Origin: Miniphocaeibacter massiliensis
Lineage (GTDB): Bacteria > Bacillota > Clostridia > Tissierellales > Peptoniphilaceae
Length of the DNA stretch: 64,000 nt
Assembly: GCF_900232905.1 (NCBI RefSeq)
Contig: NZ_OCTQ01000002.1
Coordinates: 186,001-250,000, forward strand
Direction: 5' to 3'
How positions within the stretch are numbered: the stretch's first letter is position 1; the number at the start of each line of letters is the position of its first letter. The position numbers were made by a program, and so were the translations under genes. Shown piece by piece: positions 47,132 to 52,765 of the stretch. A model generated the notes under the pieces. It did no database searches. It worked only from the letters and a program-made list of their open reading frames with translations, and had not been told where the DNA came from.

Positions 47132-47159
47132 GTGGGTTCGACTCCCACCATCTCCACCA
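47132..47159 (+). other. Probable attachment site (attL side) in ssrA 3' end
   Basis: The prophage begins directly after the tmRNA CCA end, and the ssrA T-arm/acceptor is a well-known integrase target. The core should lie in this 28-bp segment, kept intact on this side. The second copy (attR) and the integrase would be outside the window to the right, so the exact crossover bases are not shown. Confidence 0.55.
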
Positions 47160-47213
47160 ACAAGAACTAAAACGCTGAAATATCAACGACGTGGCAGGTA
47201 TATATGTTATAAA

Positions 47214-47232
47214 TGTCCTACCAGTGTCCTAC
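47214..47232 (+). repeat. Direct repeat TGTCCTAC next to the attachment site
   Basis: Two copies of TGTCCTAC start 11 bp apart (47214 and 47225), about 55 bp inside the prophage. Such short direct repeats at one helical turn resemble integrase arm-binding sites. Confidence 0.4.
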
Positions 47233-47236
47233 GAAT

Positions 47237-47273
47237 AAAGAGATTTGATTTTCTTAAGTCATATCTCTTTTTT
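47237..47273 (+). terminator. Terminator downstream of ssrA
   Basis: Stem AAAGAGAT/ATCTCTTT (47237-47244 with 47263-47270) followed by TTTATT on the plus strand. It is phage DNA, so ssrA ends in a phage-supplied terminator. Confidence 0.6.
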
Positions 47274-47357
47274 ATTGTCTAAAAACATAATGAATATTTA
47301 TGTATATATTTAAGGAATAAATTATTAATAATTTTATAGAAAACTTTAAGAAAACAC

Positions 47358-47386
47358 TTGACTATATACTTTTAATAGTATATAAT
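47358..47386 (+). promoter_or_regulatory. Promoter of the prophage plus-strand module
   Basis: TTGACT (47358-47363), exactly 17-nt spacer, TATAAT (47381-47386). An inverted repeat TATACT/AGTATA (47365-47370 with 47377-47382) spans the spacer and the first bases of -10, a likely repressor operator. Confidence 0.75.
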
Positions 47387-47419
47387 ATAATTAGCAAATG
47401 AGAAAGGAGGAATTAAAAT

Positions 47420-47560
47420 GTGGCTGACATAATAAAAGAAGCTCTAGCAATAGTAACTTTGATAGTTGGAATTCGATATACTTTCCACAAAGGCACCGAA
47501 TTAAAACTAAAGAACAAGCTACTACGCAAAGAGCTTAACAAGAAGAAGCGGAGGGATTAA
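47420..47560 (+). CDS. 46-aa basic membrane peptide, candidate toxin
   Basis: Start GTG 47420 with AAAGGAGG nine nt upstream; an ATG two bases earlier is out of frame and stops after four codons. One hydrophobic stretch (about residues 4-18, IIKEALAIVTLIVG) is followed by a strongly basic tail ending NKKKRRD. It is read from a strong promoter and ends in a hairpin. Small hydrophobic/basic peptides of this kind in Firmicute prophages include type I toxins and holin-like toxins. I do not recognise a named family. Confidence 0.55.
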   Translation: MADIIKEALAIVTLIVGIRYTFHKGTELKLKNKLLRKELNKKKRRD

Positions 47561-47575
47561 CCTCCTTCCCTTCTA
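47551..47575 (+). terminator. Hairpin after the 46-aa peptide
   Basis: GGAGG/CCTCC stem around the stop codon, followed by a pyrimidine-rich tail (TTCCCTTCTATC). Weak T-run; terminator probable. Confidence 0.45.
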
Positions 47576-47585
47576 TCTTTCTTCT

Positions 47586-47594
47586 ATTATACCA
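47586..47594 (-). promoter_or_regulatory. Possible antisense promoter facing the 46-aa gene
   Basis: Minus-strand TGG-TATAAT (47594-47586) is an extended -10. RNA from here would start near 47579 and run antisense to the terminator and the whole 46-aa reading frame. No clear -35. Confidence 0.4.
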
Positions 47595-47609
47595 CATTGA
47601 AATAGATCT

Positions 47610-47732
47610 ATGTTTAAATATATAGCTGTAATTTTAATAATAGTGTTACTTGTTTTGTCAGTTAGAGCATTATACTATTTTATTAAAAACAAAAAAGTTA
47701 AAAAGGACATTAAAAGATATGATAAAAAATAA
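47610..47732 (+). CDS. 40-aa membrane peptide of unknown function
   Basis: ATG 47610 gives 40 codons: one membrane helix (residues 4-24, YIAVILIIVLLVLSVRALYYF) and a basic tail. No convincing ribosome site immediately upstream. It overlaps the next gene by 14 nt, so it may be translated with the regulator. Confidence 0.45.
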   Translation: MFKYIAVILIIVLLVLSVRALYYFIKNKKVKKDIKRYDKK

Positions 47733-47931
47733 CATAAATAAATTACTAGATAGTAAAAAAATAACCATATACAAAATAAGTAATGATTTAGATACCCGAT
47801 ATGCCACTATGCATGACTTAGTTAATCGTGAAGATTTATCAAAAACTAGATTTGATATTTTAGTTAAAATTTCCAGATATTTAGACTGTTCGGTTGAAGA
47901 TTTATTTGAATATGTAGAGGGAGATAAGTAA
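47719..47931 (+). CDS. Cro/XRE-type helix-turn-helix regulator
   Basis: 70 aa from ATG 47719 (AAAAGG about 12 nt upstream; a longer in-frame TTG start is less likely). HTH pattern: NKLLDSKKITIYKISNDLDTRYATMHDLVN, then RFDILVKISRYLDCSVEDLFEYVEG, which is the compact XRE/Cro fold of YozG-type phage regulators. It may act on the operator in the module's own promoter (inference). Confidence 0.85.
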   Translation: MIKNNINKLLDSKKITIYKISNDLDTRYATMHDLVNREDLSKTRFDILVKISRYLDCSVEDLFEYVEGDK

Positions 47932-47944
47932 CTCCCTCTTTTGA
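47917..47944 (+). terminator. Terminator after the HTH regulator
   Basis: Stem GAGGGAG/CTCCCTC (47917-47923 with 47932-47938), loop 8 nt around the stop codon, then TTTTG. Short T-run but strong stem. Confidence 0.7.
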
Positions 47945-47967
47945 TGTTTAAATATACACATTCCTTT

Positions 47968-48040
47968 TAAAATACCCCTTATTTACTCTTGTATTAAGTA
48001 AGAGGTATCAAAGTATGGCTTGATTCTATAGGGTATTTTA
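47968..48040. repeat. Nested inverted repeats between convergent prophage genes
   Basis: Outer perfect repeat TAAAATACCC/GGGTATTTTA (47968-47977 with 48031-48040). The left arm can instead pair with an inner copy (ATACCCCTTATTTA with TAAGTAAGAGGTAT, up to 48008). The two pairings exclude each other. On the plus strand a T-run (CTGTTTTTTC) follows the outer stem. Confidence 0.55.
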
Positions 48041-48048
48041 CTGTTTTT

Positions 48049-48381
48049 TCAGTTTTTAGAAAAAAACATATATTCTCTAATAAACATTATTAACATAACG
48101 ATAACCGCTATAATAATATATATTTTTCTTAATGAATTAAAGTATAAATTTAGAAATAATATAAATATGATAAATATCAAAGCATCTATTATGCTCCATT
48201 TTTTACGCATATGCTTTTTTGAAAAATATATGTCTTTTATTAATATTATTGTAATAGGGATTAAATAAAAATATTCATTCACTTTTTTCTTCCAAAAAAT
48301 GAACATGGTTAAAACCATTAATATATTCAAAAATAAATTTATATTTAAAGCTGTTGATTTTTTTATTTTAAATTCCCTCAT
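48049..48381 (-). CDS. 110-aa membrane protein, possible immunity protein
   Basis: Small membrane protein with three to four hydrophobic segments (about residues 13-29, 36-48, 65-83 and 86-102) and basic loops. AGGAGAT-type site before ATG. It follows the secreted protein gene by 31 nt, so they share a transcript. Topology and pairing are like bacteriocin immunity proteins, but I do not recognise the family; the link is inference. Confidence 0.45.
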   Translation of the reverse strand: MREFKIKKSTALNINLFLNILMVLTMFIFWKKKVNEYFYLIPITIILIKDIYFSKKHMRKKWSIIDALIFIIFILFLNLYFNSLRKIYIIIAVIVMLIMFIREYMFFSKN

Positions 48382-48412
48382 TATTTATCTCCGCAAACAT
48401 ACACAATCCTTT

Positions 48413-49129
48413 TTAAGGCATCCCCTCTAAATTAACTACCTTGCCTGTAGCTGTATGACTTTTTATAAAACCAGTATAATTACTATTCTTATAAAAAGAA
48501 GTTTTTGATCTTCTTTGGTATTTGAGAACTAAGTGACCTTTCTTGTATTCTCTTTGTTCTGAAACTATTTTTATATAGACATTAGGTATTTTTGATTGTA
48601 AAATATGAGTTGTTATGCCAACAACAACAGCTGTACCTGCACCCATTTTAAGAATCGAACCTATAATGGCTGAAACAGCTGCTACCCCTAAACCTATTAA
48701 GAATACTTTATCTGTTTTAGTAGTCCCCGCATAATGCCATTTATTCCAAGATGCTGCCGCTCTAGCTACTATCCCTGTATTAGTAGTTGCTTTATCTTCG
48801 TTAGCATTTGTTTCTGTTCCTAATTCAATTTCTTTAATTATATCATCATTTTCTTTAACTACGATTTTATTTTCAACATTTTCAACTTCTATAATATCAT
48901 TACTTTTATTATTGGTAATTTTATATGAATACTCACCATTACCATCTATAAATGTCTCTGCAATAGATGTACTGCCATCTTCTTCTATAAATGATGTTTT
49001 CTCATAATTTTCATTTTTCTCAAGTACTTTATAGTCCACGCTTGCCAATGCTTTTGATGGTACTACTGATATTAAACTAATCGTAACAAACATTAGCAAT
49101 CCAACTATTCTTTTTACTTTGATTTTCAT
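48413..49129 (-). CDS. Secreted hydrophobic protein, possible large bacteriocin
   Basis: 238 aa. N-terminal signal peptide (basic start, hydrophobic core residues 9-25, cleavage near KALAS-VD). Residues 30-115 are hydrophilic and acidic. Residues 120-130 (VARAAASWNKW) lead to a Gly/Ala-rich hydrophobic hairpin (VFLIGLGVAAVSAIIGSIL, then AGTAVVVGITTHIL) and a basic C-terminus. The layout resembles geobacillin-26-type secreted proteins, but I cannot confirm it by eye. Own promoter (49182-49210) and separated from the late operon by its terminator: a moron. Confidence 0.45.
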   Translation of the reverse strand: MKIKVKRIVGLLMFVTISLISVVPSKALASVDYKVLEKNENYEKTSFIEEDGSTSIAETFIDGNGEYSYKITNNKSNDIIEVENVENKIVVKENDDIIKEIELGTETNANEDKATTNTGIVARAAASWNKWHYAGTTKTDKVFLIGLGVAAVSAIIGSILKMGAGTAVVVGITTHILQSKIPNVYIKIVSEQREYKKGHLVLKYQRRSKTSFYKNSNYTGFIKSHTATGKVVNLEGMP

Positions 49130-49181
49130 TTATTATTCTCCTAACTTTTTTATTTTTTATACAATCGATTATATTAATTTT

Positions 49182-49210
49182 AGTATACTGTAAATCATTT
49201 TTTTACTTAA
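49182..49210 (-). promoter_or_regulatory. Promoter of the secreted-protein cassette
   Basis: Minus-strand TTAAGT (49210-49205), 17-nt spacer, TATACT (49187-49182), within the 240-bp gap between holin and the secreted-protein gene. The rest of the gap is AT-rich with nothing I can name. Confidence 0.45.
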
Positions 49211-49372
49211 CAAAAACGAATATTTATATTTGAAATTTTGCTTTTATATTACTATTAGTTCATTTTGTTATATTTTGTTAATTTTCTTTCAAAAACAAGT
49301 AATTATTCCTCTTGTTTTGTAACAAATCAAGCTCCAAATTTGTAATATATATATTACCCTTTTTAATTCCAT

Positions 49373-49401
49373 CAAAAAAAAAGGTAGGTTTTACCCTACC
49401 T
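49373..49401 (-). terminator. Terminator of the phage late operon
   Basis: Stem AGGTAGG/CCTACCT (49382-49388 with 49395-49401), 6-nt loop, followed on the minus strand by TTTTTTTTT. It ends the transcript after holin. Confidence 0.9.
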
Positions 49402-49406
49402 ATCTT

Positions 49407-49610
49407 CTACTCATCTATTTTATTATATTTATCTGTAGATACTTTTATAACCGAGCCTATAAAAACTGCAATAGCATTTATAACTATTACAGCTATTTCA
49501 GTATATTCAAATGAAACTGCAGCTCCTACTGTTCCTACTAATGCTGATAATGCGGGTAACAATAATATTGCTACCCATTTTAATATGTCATATGTTTTAT
49601 TACTTATCAT
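49407..49610 (-). CDS. Phage holin, Dp-1 type
   Basis: 67 aa: KTYDILKWVAILLLPALSALVGTVG (part of the first hydrophobic helix) then AVIVINAIAVFIGSVIKVS, two membrane helices, ending in a charged tail. The N-terminal YDxLKW pattern with two helices fits the Phage_holin_Dp1 group. It lies 11 nt after the amidase, the usual lysis pair. Confidence 0.85.
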   Translation of the reverse strand: MISNKTYDILKWVAILLLPALSALVGTVGAAVSFEYTEIAVIVINAIAVFIGSVIKVSTDKYNKIDE

Positions 49611-49621
49611 AAATATCCTCC

Positions 49622-50512
49622 TTATACCTTATATGTCTTTTTAAAAAATACCATGTCGCATACATTTAATTTTCTTACTTCTTTTAGTATTTCTGCTCCT
49701 GTTTTTCCAGGTACAAAATAATTCAAATATCCTGTATGACTTCCTTTTGAATCTCCTAACCCTATAATGTAATTTATTTTTCCTTTAAGTCCTTCATAAT
49801 TAAAGTCTCCACTATAAGTTACTACTGGATTGTATGATGGATAAAATTTATTTCTTAATATTCTTAAAGCTTCTTGGTAATCATCGTCTTTATTGAATTT
49901 ATTAAGTGCTGATATTACTACCGGTGGTTTTGTACCAAAATTACTCATAAAATCATCTCCTTTATCATTATTTGTATTTATTGTGTTATTTGTACTTCCA
50001 GTTGCGGAACCGCCTTTTTTCAATTGGTTATAGTATTTTTGTACTAAATTTTTAAAACGTGTCCAACCTAAATCTAAAGTTTTATGAGGACAATATTTTC
50101 CAGAATAATCTTGATGTTTTGTTAGTCTATCCATTCCCCAACCATACTGAACTAATAGTTTTGCAGCTAAGAATGCACCATTATCCTCAGCTTTTAAGAA
50201 AGTAGCAGTATCACTTTTACTACGACAAATTTCTATTCCTATTCCATATCTATTACCTGTACCGTTTCCATCTCCAGCGTGCCACCCATTCCTATTTAAA
50301 AGAATGCCTTGTATAGCTTCTTTTTCGTCAACAGCATAATGGAAAGAAACTTTATTATTATTTCTTATCATGTACGAAATTTCATTTAGTGCTGAAGCTG
50401 AATTTGATGTGTTGTGTATAACTAATCTAGTTGGATTCATTGCATAAGGGCATTTAATTTTATATTTACTAGATGGAACAAGCATTTGAACTATTCTTAA
50501 GCTTTTACTCAT
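49622..50512 (-). CDS. Phage N-acetylmuramoyl-L-alanine amidase (endolysin)
   Basis: 296 aa from ATG 50512, which overlaps the preceding small gene; the longer frame has an unlikely start. Amidase_2 domain: zinc His in VIHNTSN (H33), FHYAVDEKE, NGWHAGDG and HQDYSGKYCPHK. A Ser/Asn linker (residues 190-205) is followed by a C-terminal domain of about 95 residues (starting FGTKPPVVISALNKF) that I cannot name; it is probably a wall-binding part. Confidence 0.92.
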   Translation of the reverse strand: MSKSLRIVQMLVPSSKYKIKCPYAMNPTRLVIHNTSNSASALNEISYMIRNNNKVSFHYAVDEKEAIQGILLNRNGWHAGDGNGTGNRYGIGIEICRSKSDTATFLKAEDNGAFLAAKLLVQYGWGMDRLTKHQDYSGKYCPHKTLDLGWTRFKNLVQKYYNQLKKGGSATGSTNNTINTNNDKGDDFMSNFGTKPPVVISALNKFNKDDDYQEALRILRNKFYPSYNPVVTYSGDFNYEGLKGKINYIIGLGDSKGSHTGYLNYFVPGKTGAEILKEVRKLNVCDMVFFKKTYKV

Positions 50513-50654
50513 CGCCTTCACCTTTTCCGTCCAATGAGCTTCCCTCATAATTATCTGTTCCATTTTTAATTCTTTCATCTTCGGTTATTTTCCCCAACTC
50601 ATCGTCATATTCTATAACTTCATCTGGTTCTAAACCTATAAATTCTTTACTCAT
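50505..50654 (-). CDS. Small acidic protein before the endolysin
   Basis: 49 codons, MSKEFIGLEPDEVIEYDDE and so on, very acidic, no membrane segment. Its stop overlaps the endolysin ATG (GATGAGTAA), and the endolysin ribosome site AAGGTGAAGG lies within its last codons, so translation is coupled. Function unknown. Confidence 0.7.
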   Translation of the reverse strand: MSKEFIGLEPDEVIEYDDELGKITEDERIKNGTDNYEGSSLDGKGEGDE

Positions 50655-50658
50655 TTAA

Positions 50659-51009
50659 TCACCTCTTTATTTCTTCTTTAACTATTTTCAATCTTTGCAC
50701 TTCAGAATATAATCTCTCTGCTGTACCATTTCCGCCCAATTGCTTATATGGTTCAAATAGATATCTTAAATCTTCTAAATCGTCCAATGTTACACTTCCT
50801 TTTTCGATAAGTTGAATTGTTGTCATATATATCTTGTTGTGTAATATAGCAAGTTGAGTTTTTTCTATAAGCATAATTCTTTCGTTGGATTTTTCTATGT
50901 TTGTCTTTTTCCAATTGAGGTATTTTTTTAGTATTCCACTTATAGATAATCCTGTTATTATTAGTACTATCGTATTAATATTTGAAATAATTTTTAAAAA
51001 ACTTTCCAT
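50659..51009 (-). CDS. Phage membrane protein of the lysis region
   Basis: 116 aa with one N-terminal membrane helix (about residues 11-26), then a soluble helical part that has the pattern LxHNKIYMTTIQLIEKGSVTLDDLEDLRYLFEPYKQLGGNGTAERLY (in part). This occurs in many clostridial prophages beside holin. Possibly a holin or XhlA-like accessory; function unproven. Confidence 0.7.
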   Translation of the reverse strand: MESFLKIISNINTIVLIITGLSISGILKKYLNWKKTNIEKSNERIMLIEKTQLAILHNKIYMTTIQLIEKGSVTLDDLEDLRYLFEPYKQLGGNGTAERLYSEVQRLKIVKEEIKR

Positions 51010-51029
51010 TTCTCACCACCTTTTAAGCA

Positions 51030-51056
51030 ATAAAAAAAGACACTCTATGTTGTCTT
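51030..51056 (-). terminator. Terminator-like hairpin inside the late operon
   Basis: Stem AAGACA/TGTCTT (51037-51042 with 51051-51056) overlapping the BppU stop codon, with TTTTTTTATT on the minus strand. It resembles the hairpin before the tape-measure gene. Confidence 0.6.
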
Positions 51057-52752
51057 AAATTGAGTAGTTTAATACTATATTCTGTGAAACTGTGCCATCT
51101 ATTTTATTGATAACCTCTGATTGTGTTGCCTTTATATATGCATTCAAGTTTACTTTTCCACTTTCCGTTATTTCAGCATATATTAAATGAACTGTTAGAG
51201 AATCAAATCTATAGGCTGATGATGTCCATTGGCTTATTCTTGGTCTAAAATTTATTGGTAAAACCCAACTTCTTACAGTAGCTGTTGGAGTCCCAGCCTT
51301 TATTATCATATTTACTTGATTTCCAAATCTCTCCAAACTGTAATTAGTAGATGTATGACTTATATTTACTGGTTTGTCTGTTAAATTGTTATAGTTAACT
51401 TTCGGTAGTGTTATAGGTGTTTTACTTCCATTATTTTTTGTTAATGTTATTGTTTCACCACTTATAGAAGCATTTGTATACATCTGTGTTAAGTCTGGTT
51501 TATTTATCAAATCATTGTAACTACCACTAAACCCTTTAGGAAGATTTAATATAATACTTGGTGTACTAACATCTTTTTCAAACCACGCTTCCAATGTATT
51601 ATCTATAGAGTTTATAGTTAAAGTTTTTATATGATTAGATGTAATATCTTTCAAATTATTTAAATCTAAGGCTATTTGCCCTAAATCTCCATCTGATAAA
51701 TCATTTTTAATATCTTCCCATGCAGATATAATTTCATTCATCTTTATAGTTCTTTGCTCTTCATTATAATTGTGGTTTGAATCATTAGTGATGAAATCTT
51801 GAAATTGTAAAGCCCATCTTTCAAATGAACTCCTTCTATTCTCTTCGGAAGATATCCTCGTATTTTCATTTGCTATCCTAGTGTCTTCATTTGTTTGAAA
51901 AACTTCGAATTTGCTAATCCAGTTTTTAAATTCTGTTGTCCATTTATTCCAAGTTGCCTTCCAACCTGTGGCTGTATTTTCAATTATATTCCACCAGTTG
52001 TTAAATGTAGTTGTTCTTTCTTCGTGTGCTTGTTTTCTTGCTTCTTCGGTTTCAAATATATCATTCATAGATGCTTTTACTTCTTCTGCTCTTTTTGCAC
52101 TTGCTTCTGCTTCTGTTGCACTTTTTGTTGAAGTTTCTACATTGGCATCTATCTTTTCTATATTTTCTTCTAGATATTTAGCTACGTCATATATAGGTAC
52201 TAATTTGTTGTTAATCTCTATATATTCATCTTTTATCTTTTTAACATCTTCTTGAAGTGGCAATACTTCATTTTTAATTTCTATCGCTTTTTCTAGAAGC
52301 ATTTCTGCTTTTTCATTAGCTCCATCAAGTAACACAAGTATTCGTTTCATATACTCATAATCTATTTGTAGGTTTATGTCGTCAACATCTCTTATTCTTC
52401 TGTCTTTGTATATTTCTAATGTACCTACTTTAGTTAATACAGTTCCTGTATCATCTGATAAGAATAATTGATAGTATGCTCCTGTGTCCCAATGTTGAAG
52501 TGATTCACTTGTGAGTAATACATCAAAAGATTTGTCTTCTTGTCTAATTCCTTCTAATTCGTACTTATCCCATTTTGTGATAATCAACATCTTAAAAGTA
52601 TATCCTTCTGTATTTACTACTTTGTTATTTTCGTCTGTTATTAAGAAGTTTAATACTCTTCCAGTTTCATTTTGCCCTACTTGGATTTCTTCTCTATATC
52701 CTTGGGTGAAACTAACTTTGTATTTATTTTCTCCTATCTCTTTTACACCCAT
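51055..52752 (-). CDS. BppU-family baseplate upper protein
   Basis: 565 aa. Residues 10-125 match the BppU N-terminal domain (GREIQVGQNETGRVLNFLIT-type start and SLQHWDTGAYYQLFLSDDTGTV). A long helical region follows (residues 140-340, with AEASAKRAEEVKASMNDIFE and repeated EDTRIANENTRISSEENRRSS) and then a C-terminal receptor-binding-like part with glycine and Thr. It links tail tip to receptor-binding proteins. Confidence 0.88.
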   Translation of the reverse strand: MGVKEIGENKYKVSFTQGYREEIQVGQNETGRVLNFLITDENNKVVNTEGYTFKMLIITKWDKYELEGIRQEDKSFDVLLTSESLQHWDTGAYYQLFLSDDTGTVLTKVGTLEIYKDRRIRDVDDINLQIDYEYMKRILVLLDGANEKAEMLLEKAIEIKNEVLPLQEDVKKIKDEYIEINNKLVPIYDVAKYLEENIEKIDANVETSTKSATEAEASAKRAEEVKASMNDIFETEEARKQAHEERTTTFNNWWNIIENTATGWKATWNKWTTEFKNWISKFEVFQTNEDTRIANENTRISSEENRRSSFERWALQFQDFITNDSNHNYNEEQRTIKMNEIISAWEDIKNDLSDGDLGQIALDLNNLKDITSNHIKTLTINSIDNTLEAWFEKDVSTPSIILNLPKGFSGSYNDLINKPDLTQMYTNASISGETITLTKNNGSKTPITLPKVNYNNLTDKPVNISHTSTNYSLERFGNQVNMIIKAGTPTATVRSWVLPINFRPRISQWTSSAYRFDSLTVHLIYAEITESGKVNLNAYIKATQSEVINKIDGTVSQNIVLNYSI

Positions 52753-52765
52753 TTATACCTCCTTT

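Larger units (their letters stand above)
46805..47159 (+). ncRNA. ssrA: tmRNA
   Basis: 355 nt. Starts GGGGATGATATTGGTTTCGACGGGG, the tmRNA 5' signature, and ends with the tRNA-like T-arm GTGGGTTCGACTCCCAC and acceptor ATCTCCACCA. The tag reading frame begins at GCT 46897 and encodes A-EDRNLALAA followed by TAA TAG (stop 46927-46932). It rescues stalled ribosomes and marks the product for proteolysis. The gene is whole even though a prophage begins at its 3' end. Confidence 0.95.

Noticed and set aside
46805-47159. ssrA disrupted by the prophage
   Set aside because: The 3' tRNA-like end with CCA is complete on this side, so the gene is intact.
47418-47432. ATG at 47418 as start of the first prophage gene
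   Set aside because: It stops after four codons (ATG TGG CTG ACA TAA); the GTG two bases later opens a 46-codon frame.
49312-49644. Plus-strand 110-codon frame opposite holin
   Set aside because: Antisense to the holin gene and its terminator; no ribosome site.
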